This document shows positions 9,595 to 17,661 of a stretch of 64,000 nt of DNA, in pieces. This DNA comes from Rhizobium aethiopicum (GTDB lineage: Bacteria > Pseudomonadota > Alphaproteobacteria > Rhizobiales > Rhizobiaceae). The position numbers and the translations under genes were made by a program. The notes beneath the pieces were generated by a model. The model saw only the letters and a list, made by a program, of their open reading frames with translations. It was not told where the DNA came from and did not search any database. The first letter of the stretch is position 1; every line of letters starts with the position of its first letter. The DNA is taken from assembly GCF_900094625.1 (NCBI RefSeq), contig NZ_FMAJ01000005.1, positions 124,001-188,000 of the forward strand. Direction: 5' to 3'.

Positions 9595-10430
9595 GCTTCC
9601 ACTCCCGCATCGATGATCCTGAGGGCCTCAGCCCATTCGTGGGGTTCCACGCGCAGGAAGTGGTTTCGATCGCGCGCCTCGAGGAATGGCACACCCTTGG
9701 CCATCTTCGTGTCGCATATGATGATGCGAGGCTTTGCCTCTGTGTGGTGACGAGCGGCGTCGAATGCCCTTACGAGCGCGTCGATATCGTTGCCGTCGAC
9801 CCGCTGGACGAACCACCCGAAGGCTTCGAATTTGGGGCCCAGCGGTTCGAAGTTGAGTACGCCAACAGATGGGCCGTCAGCCTGCATCTGGTTGACGTCG
9901 ACGATGCCGATCAGGTTGTCGAGCTTGTACGATCCGGCCGACATCGCTGCTTCCCATGTCGAGCCTTCGTCAAGTTCGCCGTCGGAAAACAGGTTATAGA
10001 CGAAGGACGACGACTTCTTCCGCTTCAGAGCGAGAGCCATTCCGACGGCGATACCGAGGCCATGTCCGAGCGAGCCTCCGGTGATCTCCATGCCGGGCGT
10101 GTATGCCGCCATGCCGGACATGGGTAGGCGGCTGTCGTCCGTGCCGTAGGTCTCCAACTCGTCCTCAGGAACGATCTTGGCCTCGATCAACGCTGCATAG
10201 AGCGCGATGGCATAGTGACCGATCGACAGCAGGAACCTGTCGCGTCCTTCCCATTCCGGGTCCTCCGGCCGGTAGTTCGTTGCATGGAAATATGAGACGG
10301 CGAGCACGTCGGCGACGCCGAGCGCCTGCGCGATATAGCCCTGCCCCTGAACTTCACCCATGCGGAGCGCATGATGTCGGATGCGGCGGGCCCGCTCGGC
10401 TAGGCTGATGTTATGTCCAATCTGGGTCAT
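9591..10430 (-). CDS. Transketolase-like protein, N-terminal (thiamine-diphosphate-binding) subunit
   Basis: This 279-residue protein is the N-terminal third of transketolase. The thiamine-diphosphate/magnesium motif is visible as FSDGELDEGSTWEAAMSAG followed by the Asn in IVDVNQMQADG. GGSLGHGLGIAVGMALA matches the conserved family segment GSLGQG. The fold is complete for a split-type enzyme. It follows the SDR gene by 32 bp and is coupled to the partner subunit. Together they should transfer a two-carbon ketol unit between phosphorylated sugars. The presence of a dedicated pair inside a transport operon implies a catabolic rather than housekeeping role. Confidence 0.88.
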   Translation of the reverse strand: MTQIGHNISLAERARRIRHHALRMGEVQGQGYIAQALGVADVLAVSYFHATNYRPEDPEWEGRDRFLLSIGHYAIALYAALIEAKIVPEDELETYGTDDSRLPMSGMAAYTPGMEITGGSLGHGLGIAVGMALALKRKKSSSFVYNLFSDGELDEGSTWEAAMSAGSYKLDNLIGIVDVNQMQADGPSVGVLNFEPLGPKFEAFGWFVQRVDGNDIDALVRAFDAARHHTEAKPRIIICDTKMAKGVPFLEARDRNHFLRVEPHEWAEALRIIDAGVEA

Positions 10431-10462
10431 GTGGGTGTTCCCTGGTCGGTTGGCGGCGGATC

Positions 10463-11224
10463 TCAGTGGATGAGCATGCCGCCGTTGACGTCGATCACCG
10501 CACCCGTGACGTAGGCCGACAGGTCTGATGCGAGGAACAGGTAGATGTTGGCGACGTCGATCGCCTCGCCGAGCCGACTTAAGGGAATGCCCTTGATGAT
10601 GTCAGCACGCATCTGGTCGGTGAGCTTGCCGCCGGTGATGTCCGTCTGGATGAGGCCGGGTGTTACCGAGTTGACGCGGATTCCCGCCGGCCCGAACTCG
10701 CGCGCCATTGCCTTGGCGAGGCCAAGGACGCCTGCCTTGGCGGCGGAATAGTGAGGGCCGCCGAAGATCCCGCCGCCACGCTGCGCCGAGACCGAAGACA
10801 TGCAGGCGATCGATCCGCCGCCGTTGTCGCGCATATAGGGAATGAAAGCCTGACTCAGGAACAGCACACCGGTCATATTGACGGCGACAATCCGTTGCCA
10901 ATCAGCATCCGTGATATCCAACGTCGTGACTGGCTGAGTGATGCCAGCGTTGTTGATCAGCGCGTTGACGGCTCCGAAGGATGCAATGACCTCGGAGGCA
11001 GCCCTCATGCAGGAGTCCTTGTCGGCGACGTCGCAGCGGAGGCCAATGTGAGAGCCGGCGTCAACCGCTGGCAACGCGGCAGCGGCTTCCGCAGCGGCTT
11101 CTGCGTCAATGTCGAGGATCGCGACGCGGGCGCCGTGCTCGGCGAAAAGCTGTGCGGTCGCACGGCCGATACCGCGCTTGCTCGCCGCGCCCGAAACGAC
11201 CGCGGTTTTCCCATTCAGTAACAT
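10463..11224 (-). CDS. Short-chain dehydrogenase/reductase (SDR, classical)
   Basis: This 253-residue classical SDR has the nucleotide-binding glycine motif SGAASKRGIGRA, aspartate after strand 2 (ILDID, which favours NAD), NNAG, and a Ser-Tyr-Lys triad in the segment from SSVSAQ to YSAAK. The C-terminal TGAVIDVNGGMLIH is typical of sugar-alcohol and polyol dehydrogenases. The start at 11224 is supported by GGGAGGAG just upstream; a start at 11260 would lose it. As first gene of the ten-gene operon it probably performs the first oxidation of the imported sugar or polyol. The substrate is unknown. Confidence 0.88.
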   Translation of the reverse strand: MLLNGKTAVVSGAASKRGIGRATAQLFAEHGARVAILDIDAEAAAEAAAALPAVDAGSHIGLRCDVADKDSCMRAASEVIASFGAVNALINNAGITQPVTTLDITDADWQRIVAVNMTGVLFLSQAFIPYMRDNGGGSIACMSSVSAQRGGGIFGGPHYSAAKAGVLGLAKAMAREFGPAGIRVNSVTPGLIQTDITGGKLTDQMRADIIKGIPLSRLGEAIDVANIYLFLASDLSAYVTGAVIDVNGGMLIH

Positions 11225-11342
11225 GTAATCTCCTCCCGATGCTTCCCGAGCATCTGGCAAATCATGAACAAGTCAGTCGGCTTGCGAGGCCGAAACTGCC
11301 GGAGTTGATGACGTTCGACAAACGCGAAGTTTACAACGGTAG

Positions 11343-11357
11343 GTGAATCTGGTTCAC
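11343..11357. promoter_or_regulatory. Inverted repeat GTGAA-N5-TTCAC, candidate LysR operator
   Basis: A perfect 15-base inverted repeat, GTGAA TCTGG TTCAC, lies 8 bases before the LysR gene start at 11365 and 119 bases upstream of the divergent SDR start at 11224. Its dyad symmetry and position between a divergent LysR gene and its presumed target operon fit a LysR-family binding site, perhaps one used for autorepression. This is inferred from symmetry and location only. Confidence 0.45.
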
Positions 11358-11364
11358 TAATCAG

Positions 11365-12228
11365 ATGTTGCAGATGGCTTCCCTCTCCGCAGTCCGCATT
11401 TTTGAAGCTGCGGCCCGACTTGCTTCTTTCCGGGCTGCTGCGGAAGAGCTGCATCTGTCGCCAAGTGCCGTCAGCCACGCTATTGCAAAGCTGGAGCGGG
11501 ATCTGGGCACATCTCTCTTTGAACGCAGCACACGCAAGGTCACCCTTACGCTCGCAGGGCAGACACTCCTCTCCCATGCATCCAACGCGTTCGAGGAGCT
11601 CCGGCGTGGTGTTGAGATGATTTCATCGAACAAGGCGCATCTTTTGCGGGTTCATTGCGCGCCGAGCTATGCAGCACAGGTGCTGTCGGCACGGCTTCCT
11701 GACTTTCTCAGCAAGAACGAAGGGGTAGAAGTCAGAGTGGCGGCGAGCACGAATTACGCACGGTTCGTCGACGGTCTTTTCGACGTTGATATTGTTTACG
11801 GCGAGCCTTCTAACCGAGAGGATCTCATCGTCGTGCCTTTGGGGGAAGAAATAGTGTCGCCCCTGTGCAGTCCAAAAATGGCAGAACGGCTGAAAACGCC
11901 CCGCGATCTTGAGCGCTTGCCGCTCATCAGAAGCGATCTAAAACGCATTCAGTGGATCGACTGGTTCGAGCTCAACAATCTCGGCCCCCCTCCTCTTCCC
12001 GCGATGAGCTTCGACCGCAGTTTTCTTGCGGTTGACGCGGCGGCAAATGGTCTGGGGGTCACTTTGGAATCCAATACTCTCGCAAATCGGGAATTGAAAA
12101 GTGGTCGGCTCGTGCGCCCCTTCGGCAACAGCAGGGACAATCGTTACATTGGGCATTATTTGGCTTATCCGAAAGCTGGTAGCCAACGGCGGCTCTCGAA
12201 GATCTTTGCGGACTGGATCACGTCGTAG
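11365..12228 (+). CDS. LysR-family transcriptional regulator (GcvA-like)
   Basis: This 287-residue LysR regulator has an N-terminal winged helix-turn-helix (SFRAAAEELHLSPSAVSHAIAKLERDLGTSLFER) of the GcvA/AmpR branch and a periplasmic-binding-protein-like effector domain to the C terminus. It is divergent from the SDR-transketolase-TRAP-ABC operon at 11224, with 140 bp between them, so it is the obvious local regulator. An alternative Met three codons downstream would make little difference. The effector is unknown; an intermediate of the imported sugar is likely from general LysR practice. Confidence 0.88.
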   Translation: MLQMASLSAVRIFEAAARLASFRAAAEELHLSPSAVSHAIAKLERDLGTSLFERSTRKVTLTLAGQTLLSHASNAFEELRRGVEMISSNKAHLLRVHCAPSYAAQVLSARLPDFLSKNEGVEVRVAASTNYARFVDGLFDVDIVYGEPSNREDLIVVPLGEEIVSPLCSPKMAERLKTPRDLERLPLIRSDLKRIQWIDWFELNNLGPPPLPAMSFDRSFLAVDAAANGLGVTLESNTLANRELKSGRLVRPFGNSRDNRYIGHYLAYPKAGSQRRLSKIFADWITS

Positions 12229-12669
12229 TTATCACTGCACTGCAGTGACGAAGTGCCGCTCATCATAACCGGTCTTAGGGAGCACAGGTGAATTCTTACA
12301 ATGCACCGATGTTTGGTCTCATCCGGAACTTTTTCAGCGTCAGCGATCTTTCCGTTCTTGCCCATCTGCAACATGCGCCGAAATGGATCTCCTCCGAGCT
12401 CGCGGGACTTGGTTTCGCCGACATGGCAAGGACGATCTTGAGTGCCAGGCCCCTCCGGCGAATGAAGCGCGATCTCTCCCGCGCGCCGCATGCCGGCCGT
12501 CAGTTACCATCTAGTTCGGTTCCGACTTTCTTGCGGCTGTGCCAATTTTCGACGGTCTGCATGAAGGCGTCCATGGAAACGCCTCCCTTCTTGCCTCATA
12601 CCGGACCGCGTGTTTTCGGTCCGCCTTGAGTGATCGAGCCAGAATCCTGCGCCGGGCTGTATAAAAGGT
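12229..12669. other. 441-bp intergenic region without a convincing gene
   Basis: No frame here shows a recognisable domain. A perfect 17-base odd palindrome (TCACTGCA C TGCAGTGA, 12232-12248) starts four bases after the LysR stop. It could be an operator or a short hairpin, but no T-run follows. A 24-codon minus-strand frame at 12574-12500 has a good GGGAGG site. A plus-strand GTG frame from 12288 has a weaker GGGAG site. Neither resembles a protein family I know. The region separates two operons and may contain decayed sequence. Confidence 0.4.
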
Positions 12670-13464
12670 TCAGCCGGTATGGATTCCCAGCAACTCGGCA
12701 TAGACCGTCTGATTGCTCGCCAGCACCGGATGGCCCTGCAGCAAGGCTTCACCTTCAGCCGGGAAGGCCAGATGGGTTCCACCGGCCTCCTTGACAAGGC
12801 AATAGCCGGCCATGCAGTCCCAGGCACGCATGTGGGGCTCGTAATAGCCGACAAGCCGGCCAGCGGCCACATAGGCGAGCATCAGCGCACCGGAACCATT
12901 GCGGATGAAGTTCCCACCTTTGCCGAGCAGGGCAGAAACGATCGCGCCTACCCGTTCGGGGGTGACATAGGCGTTGCAGCCAATGCCGGTCATCGCATTC
13001 TGCAAAGTCCGTGACGGATCGAGGCTGAGGGTTTTGCCGTTCAAGCTCGCGCCCATGCCCGCTGCCGCTGCATAGAGCTCATCATCGCATGGCACATGGA
13101 TGACACCGATCACCGGCACGCCGCGATAGAGCACTGCAATCGACACACACCATGTCGGCATGCCGTTGACGAAGGGTGCCGTTCCGTCAATCGGATCGAC
13201 TACCCATGTCAATCCTGACTGCCCCTCCTGATACCCGTGTTCCTCGCCAAGAAATCCGTCTGTCCCAAAAGCTTCCGCCACGCGCTGTCCGATGAACGTC
13301 TCGACGTTGCGGTCCGCAATGGACACGACATCCTGCAAATCACGCTTCGTTTCGATCACGAGCCTGTCGCGACCGTTGAAATAATCGAGCGCCATGGCAC
13401 CTGCCTCCTGTGCAATCGCTTTGGCAAAGGCGAAGCGTGTATCAATTTCCGTCTCGTGCGACAT
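12670..13464 (-). CDS. Inositol-monophosphatase-family phosphatase
   Basis: This 264-residue member of the IMPase/FBPase-like superfamily has the metal sites GEEHG, WVVDPIDGTAPFVNGMP and the C-terminal AWDCMAGYCLVKEAGG. These supply the Glu, Asp-x-x-Asp-Gly-Thr and Trp-Asp metal ligands. The Met at 13464 is chosen because upstream residues to 13569 are arginine/proline-rich, unlike the family. Such enzymes dephosphorylate inositol phosphates, histidinol phosphate or sugar phosphates. Standing last in an operon with a HAD phosphatase and an AfuABC-like importer, a sugar-phosphate substrate is a reasonable inference. Confidence 0.88.
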   Translation of the reverse strand: MSHETEIDTRFAFAKAIAQEAGAMALDYFNGRDRLVIETKRDLQDVVSIADRNVETFIGQRVAEAFGTDGFLGEEHGYQEGQSGLTWVVDPIDGTAPFVNGMPTWCVSIAVLYRGVPVIGVIHVPCDDELYAAAAGMGASLNGKTLSLDPSRTLQNAMTGIGCNAYVTPERVGAIVSALLGKGGNFIRNGSGALMLAYVAAGRLVGYYEPHMRAWDCMAGYCLVKEAGGTHLAFPAEGEALLQGHPVLASNQTVYAELLGIHTG

Positions 13465-13561
13465 AGTGCTAGTACTCCGTATAATGGTTCTGGTCGTTGG
13501 CTGCTTTAGAGGTCGGCGCCGCAGGCGAAGGGGAGCGAAAGCCCCCGCACCGACCGAATTC

Positions 13562-14203
13562 TCAGGCATTTATCCGCAAGCTGTCGCGCCCGTTCATCTC
13601 GCATTGCTGCCCATCAAGTTCGATCTGGCTTACGTCGATGGCGCTCATACCCGCCCGTCGCGCTGCTTCAAGGCCCTGTTCGCTGTCTTCGAACACGACA
13701 CAACGGGCTGGTGTTATTCCCAACAAAGCGGCTGCCTGCAGAAACAGGTCTGGCGCCGGCTTTGGATTTGTCACGTCTTCGATCGTGACGACGTGATCGA
13801 AATACGCCCGCAGTCCCGTTGCTTGCAGCGTCGCTGTTACAATTTCTCGCGAACCGCCGGATGCAACAGCCATGGGAAGGAAGCCGGCCAACCGGCGAAC
13901 GGTTGCAGCAACCGCACGAGTTTCACGCACCTTGTGTACATTCTGGAGAAAGTTCGATCGCATGGTGGCGATGACGGCTTCGCGATCGAGCACAACCTCA
14001 AATTCCCGCTCGAAGGCCTCCATGAGAACCCCTTCGGACATCCCCGCCCGAACCAAATACCAGGCCGGGTTCAACGGTTTGCCGGAGAGTGAAAAGCCGG
14101 CGGCCCATGCGTCGGCAAAGATCGGCGGCGTGTCGACAAGTGTGCCATCGCAATCAAAAATCACGGCCTCGAAATCTTTTTCGAGCGACAGAATATCAAT
14201 CAT
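13562..14203 (-). CDS. HAD-superfamily phosphatase (beta-phosphoglucomutase-like)
   Basis: This 213-residue HAD hydrolase of subfamily IA has motif I FDCDGTLVDTPP (nucleophile and acid/base Asp), motif II with VASGGSREIV, the lysine motif III NPKPAPDLF and motif IV VFEDSEQGLEAARRAG. The start at 14203 avoids an unconserved upstream tail. Enzymes of this size act on phosphoglycolate, hexose phosphates or related sugar phosphates. It is placed between the transporter ATPase gene and the IMPase-type phosphatase gene. Two sugar-type phosphatases beside one importer argue for phosphate ester uptake. Confidence 0.88.
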   Translation of the reverse strand: MIDILSLEKDFEAVIFDCDGTLVDTPPIFADAWAAGFSLSGKPLNPAWYLVRAGMSEGVLMEAFEREFEVVLDREAVIATMRSNFLQNVHKVRETRAVAATVRRLAGFLPMAVASGGSREIVTATLQATGLRAYFDHVVTIEDVTNPKPAPDLFLQAAALLGITPARCVVFEDSEQGLEAARRAGMSAIDVSQIELDGQQCEMNGRDSLRINA

Positions 14204-14312
14204 ACTTACTCCTTCAGGCGAGCGGGACGTCGGCTTGAGGGTCCCATATGGGCGCAACCGTGGTGGACCGACATCGAACGCCGACCGGCCCAGAGCTTTG
14301 CCTTAGAGGCTC

Positions 14313-15374
14313 TCACATGCTGATAAGGGCGATACCGCGGCTTCGAAAGCCGAGCGTGGCATCGGAGGCGACCGGCAGGATGCGGTCGACGGCGTGGTCG
14401 ACGATAAAAAGCGTGCCGACGTCGGTTTCGACCTCGTACTCGACATGATCTCCGAGATAGGCTGAATGCAGGATGCGGCCGGCAAGCCCGTGCCCTCGCC
14501 CCTCGGACAGCGCGATGGCGCCTGGACGGACGGCAAGGCTCGCCGCACCCGCCGTCGCCCGGCCCGCCGGCACGCGATGCTTAAAACCACCGATGCGGAT
14601 TTCAGCATCGGCGCCATCGATGCCGACCACCTCGCAGGGGATGACGTTCGCCTCCCCCATGAAATCGGCGATGAAGGCGGAAGCCGGGGCTTCATAGAGA
14701 TCGCGCGGGGCGCCGGACTGGGCGATTTCGCCATCCTTCATGACGATGATGCGGTCGGACACGGCAAGCGCCTCGTCCTGATCGTGCGTGACATAGACAG
14801 CCGTGAAGCCCAGACGTTGCTGGAGCTGGCGGATATCCGTTCGCACCTTGCGGCGCAAGCGCGCATCGAGGTTGGAGAGCGGCTCATCGAGCAGCAGCAC
14901 CTGCGGCTCCAGCACCAGCGCGCGGGCGACGGCGACGCGCTGCTGCTGGCCGCCGGAGAGTTCGGCGGGAAGGCGATAACCCATGCCGGCAAGGCCGACG
15001 AGCGCCAGCCCCTCTTCTGCCTTCTCGCGCGCTTCCTTGCGGCTGAGGCCGGAGGATTCCAGGCCATAGGCGACATTTTCGCGCGCATTCATATGCGGAA
15101 ACAGCGCATAGGACTGGAAGACCATCGAAACGTCGCGCTCGTTGGCCGGCAGCATGGTGACGTCCTTGCCGCCGATCAGGATTTTTCCGGCCGAAGGATG
15201 TTCGAGGCCGGCAAGCATGCGCAGCGTCGTCGTCTTGCCGCAGCCGGAGGGGCCAAGCAGGGTAACGAGTGTACCGGGCTCGATGGTGAGCGAGAGGTCG
15301 GAAATGGCGGTGAAGGCGCCGAACGTTTTCCGCACGTTCTGGAAGACGACGGAACCGGCTTTCTGGTTGATCAT
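14313..15374 (-). CDS. ABC transporter ATP-binding protein, FbpC/AfuC/PotA type
   Basis: This 353-residue ATPase has Walker A GPSGCGKTT, Q-loop FQSYALFPHM, signature LSGGQQQRVAVARAL, Walker B VLLLDEPLSNLD and H-loop THD. A C-terminal TOBE-type regulatory domain follows from about residue 240. This family energises Fe3+, polyamine, thiamine or sugar-phosphate importers. The gene overlaps the fused permease gene by ATGA. The nearest genes encode phosphatases and not iron proteins, which tilts the assignment towards an AfuC-like sugar-phosphate system; sequence alone cannot exclude iron. Confidence 0.9.
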   Translation of the reverse strand: MINQKAGSVVFQNVRKTFGAFTAISDLSLTIEPGTLVTLLGPSGCGKTTTLRMLAGLEHPSAGKILIGGKDVTMLPANERDVSMVFQSYALFPHMNARENVAYGLESSGLSRKEAREKAEEGLALVGLAGMGYRLPAELSGGQQQRVAVARALVLEPQVLLLDEPLSNLDARLRRKVRTDIRQLQQRLGFTAVYVTHDQDEALAVSDRIIVMKDGEIAQSGAPRDLYEAPASAFIADFMGEANVIPCEVVGIDGADAEIRIGGFKHRVPAGRATAGAASLAVRPGAIALSEGRGHGLAGRILHSAYLGDHVEYEVETDVGTLFIVDHAVDRILPVASDATLGFRSRGIALISM

Positions 15375-17593
15375 GCGATTTTCTCCTGACGAGAGGAAGC
15401 GGGGGTGGCGAGGCCGGCGACGCGGTTTTCACGGCGCAGGCGCCGTTCGCCCACGATGAGCTGGAAGCCGGCGATGACGGTGATCATCACGACGATGAGC
15501 ATGGAGGAATAGGCGATCGCCACGCCGTATTCGCCATTCTCGACGAGGCCGACGATGTAGGAGGTCGCCATGTTGTACTCGGCGCTGACGAGGAAGATGA
15601 CGGCGCTAATGGAGGTGATGGCACGCACGAAGGAATAGACGAGCGCGGCGGTGATGGCAGGACGCAAGAGCGGCAAAATGACCTTGCGGATCGTGCGGAA
15701 GCTGTTGGCTCGGAGCGTCAGCGACGCTTCGTCCAGGCTCTTGTCGAGCTGGCTCATCGCGGCAATGCCGCCGCGCACGCCGACCGGCATGTTGCGGAAG
15801 ACGAAGCAGGCGATCAGGATTAGCGCCGAACCGGTCATTTCCAGCGGCGGCAGGTTGAAGGCCATGATGTAGCTGACGCCGATGACTGTGCCCGGAATGG
15901 CAAAGCTCATCATCAGGGCGAATTCGAAGGCATTCTTGCCGGCGAATTTTTGACGCACGATGATGTAGGCTGTCAGCAGACCGACGACGGCCGTCAGCGG
16001 GGCGGAGATCAGCGCGATCTCCATCGTCGTCCAGAACGAATTCCAGGCGACACCCGTCCAGGCGATCCCGTTTTCGAAGCTGATCGAGAAGGCCTTGGCG
16101 TAGTGGTCGAGCGTCAGCGAATTGTCGAGGCCCCAGGTCTTCACGAAGCCGCCGATCAGGATCATGCCATAGATGACGAGGGTGAAGAGGATCCACGGGA
16201 TGACGACGGCGTGAACGCCGATCGACAGCGCCCGCGGCAGGGCGATATGCGATCCGCTATCGCCCTTGCCGGTGACGGTGGCAAAGTTCTTGCCCGACAG
16301 CCAGACGCGCTGGGCAAGAAAGGCAGAAAGCGTGAAGGCGAGCAGCACCATGGCGAGCACGGCGGCGCGCGAGGGATCGTTCTGCGACCCGACCACGGCG
16401 AAGAAGATTTCCGTCGAGAGCACGCCGTGGCTGCCGCCGAGTACCAGCGGATTGCCGAAATCGGCCATGCTTTCGATGAAGCCGATGAGGAAGGCGTTGG
16501 CGAGACCGGGCTTCATCAGGGGCAGCGAGACGCGCCAGAAGGTGCGCCAACGGTCAGCACGCAGTGTCGTGGAGGCCTCCTCCATCGATGGGCTGACGCC
16601 TTCGACGACGCCGATCAGCACGAGAAAGGCGATCGGCGTGAAGGACAGCACCTGCGCGATCCAGATCCCGGTGAGACCATAGAGCCAGCGGCCGGGCTCA
16701 AGGCCGAACACTTGTGACAGCCCCTGCGTGACGACACCGGCGCGGCCGAAGAGCAGCGTCAGCGCCAGACCGATGACGAAGGGCGGCGTGATGATCGGCA
16801 GGATCGTCAGCAGCCGCAGGCCCTTCTTGAAGGGAAAGCGCGTACGGGTAGCGACGAGCGCGAAGGCAAGGCCGAGCAGGGTCGAGCCGAGGCCGGTCAT
16901 GACGGCAAGCCACAGCGTGCGCCAGGCGACCCCGCAGCGGCCTGTGCCGATCACGCAGTTGAGGCTCCAGAGGCTCGGATCCTGTATATTGCGGATGAAG
17001 TTATCCGCATTGAACGAGCCGTCGAAATCCTGCACCGAACCGACGAACATGCTGCCGATGGGGTAGAAGACGAAGACGGTGACGAGGAAGACGAGCAGCG
17101 CGATCGCGCTGACGACGAAGGCATCGCCCTTCATAACACCGCGCTCGGCAAGGCCGAAGGCGAAGAGCAGCACGAAGGTGATGGAAGAGAGGACCGCACC
17201 CGCCCCCATGGCGGGCTGGCCGTTCGAGAGCGGGCCGAAGAGCGTGTCGCTCACCGTCCAGTTCCAGCCGGAAAAACCGATGGCGAGGCCCTGGAGCGAG
17301 AGGAAGAGAACGCCGATCGCACCGGACCATGCGAGCACGGCGCCGCGGCGCATGGGGTCTGCCATGCGGCGAGCCGCGAGAGCCAGGAGAAGGAGCAAGA
17401 GCGCACCGGCAAGCCACAGCCGGCCATGCACGAAAATCTGCACGAGACCTGGGGCGGCCTCCGGGGAAAGGGGGAAACCGGCCAGCCAACCGAGTTCGAA
17501 GAAGCCGTTCTCGATCCTATACCAGGGCAATAGGGTCAATGCGACCACGCCGAGGATCAGGACCACGTCCAGCCTGCGATTGCCATGTCTCAT
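15371..17593 (-). CDS. ABC transporter permease, fused two-domain FbpB/AfuB type with extra N-terminal membrane region
   Basis: This 740-residue membrane protein contains two BPD_transp_1 permease domains in one chain. Each carries an EAA-type loop for contact with the ATPase: EASTTLRADRWRTFWRVSLPLMKPG in the first half and EASLTLRANSFRTIRKVILPLLRPA in the second. The fused architecture is that of FbpB, AfuB and SfuB. About 150 residues with several hydrophobic segments (including LWLAGALLLLLLALAA) precede the first permease domain, making it longer than many relatives. It is coupled to the ATPase gene and 68 bp downstream of a binding-protein gene. Substrate: Fe3+ or, more likely here, a sugar phosphate. 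Confidence 0.9.
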   Translation of the reverse strand: MRHGNRRLDVVLILGVVALTLLPWYRIENGFFELGWLAGFPLSPEAAPGLVQIFVHGRLWLAGALLLLLLALAARRMADPMRRGAVLAWSGAIGVLFLSLQGLAIGFSGWNWTVSDTLFGPLSNGQPAMGAGAVLSSITFVLLFAFGLAERGVMKGDAFVVSAIALLVFLVTVFVFYPIGSMFVGSVQDFDGSFNADNFIRNIQDPSLWSLNCVIGTGRCGVAWRTLWLAVMTGLGSTLLGLAFALVATRTRFPFKKGLRLLTILPIITPPFVIGLALTLLFGRAGVVTQGLSQVFGLEPGRWLYGLTGIWIAQVLSFTPIAFLVLIGVVEGVSPSMEEASTTLRADRWRTFWRVSLPLMKPGLANAFLIGFIESMADFGNPLVLGGSHGVLSTEIFFAVVGSQNDPSRAAVLAMVLLAFTLSAFLAQRVWLSGKNFATVTGKGDSGSHIALPRALSIGVHAVVIPWILFTLVIYGMILIGGFVKTWGLDNSLTLDHYAKAFSISFENGIAWTGVAWNSFWTTMEIALISAPLTAVVGLLTAYIIVRQKFAGKNAFEFALMMSFAIPGTVIGVSYIMAFNLPPLEMTGSALILIACFVFRNMPVGVRGGIAAMSQLDKSLDEASLTLRANSFRTIRKVILPLLRPAITAALVYSFVRAITSISAVIFLVSAEYNMATSYIVGLVENGEYGVAIAYSSMLIVVMITVIAGFQLIVGERRLRRENRVAGLATPASSRQEKIA

Positions 17594-17661
17594 GGCTGAC
17601 CTCGCTGTTTTTGAGTGTGGGGAGGCGGCGCCCGGGGAGACAGGCGCCGCCGGTCAGAACA

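Noticed and set aside
12500..12574. 24-codon minus-strand frame as a DUF1127-type small protein
   Set aside because: A faint resemblance at the start does not continue into the conserved DUF1127 core in any frame.
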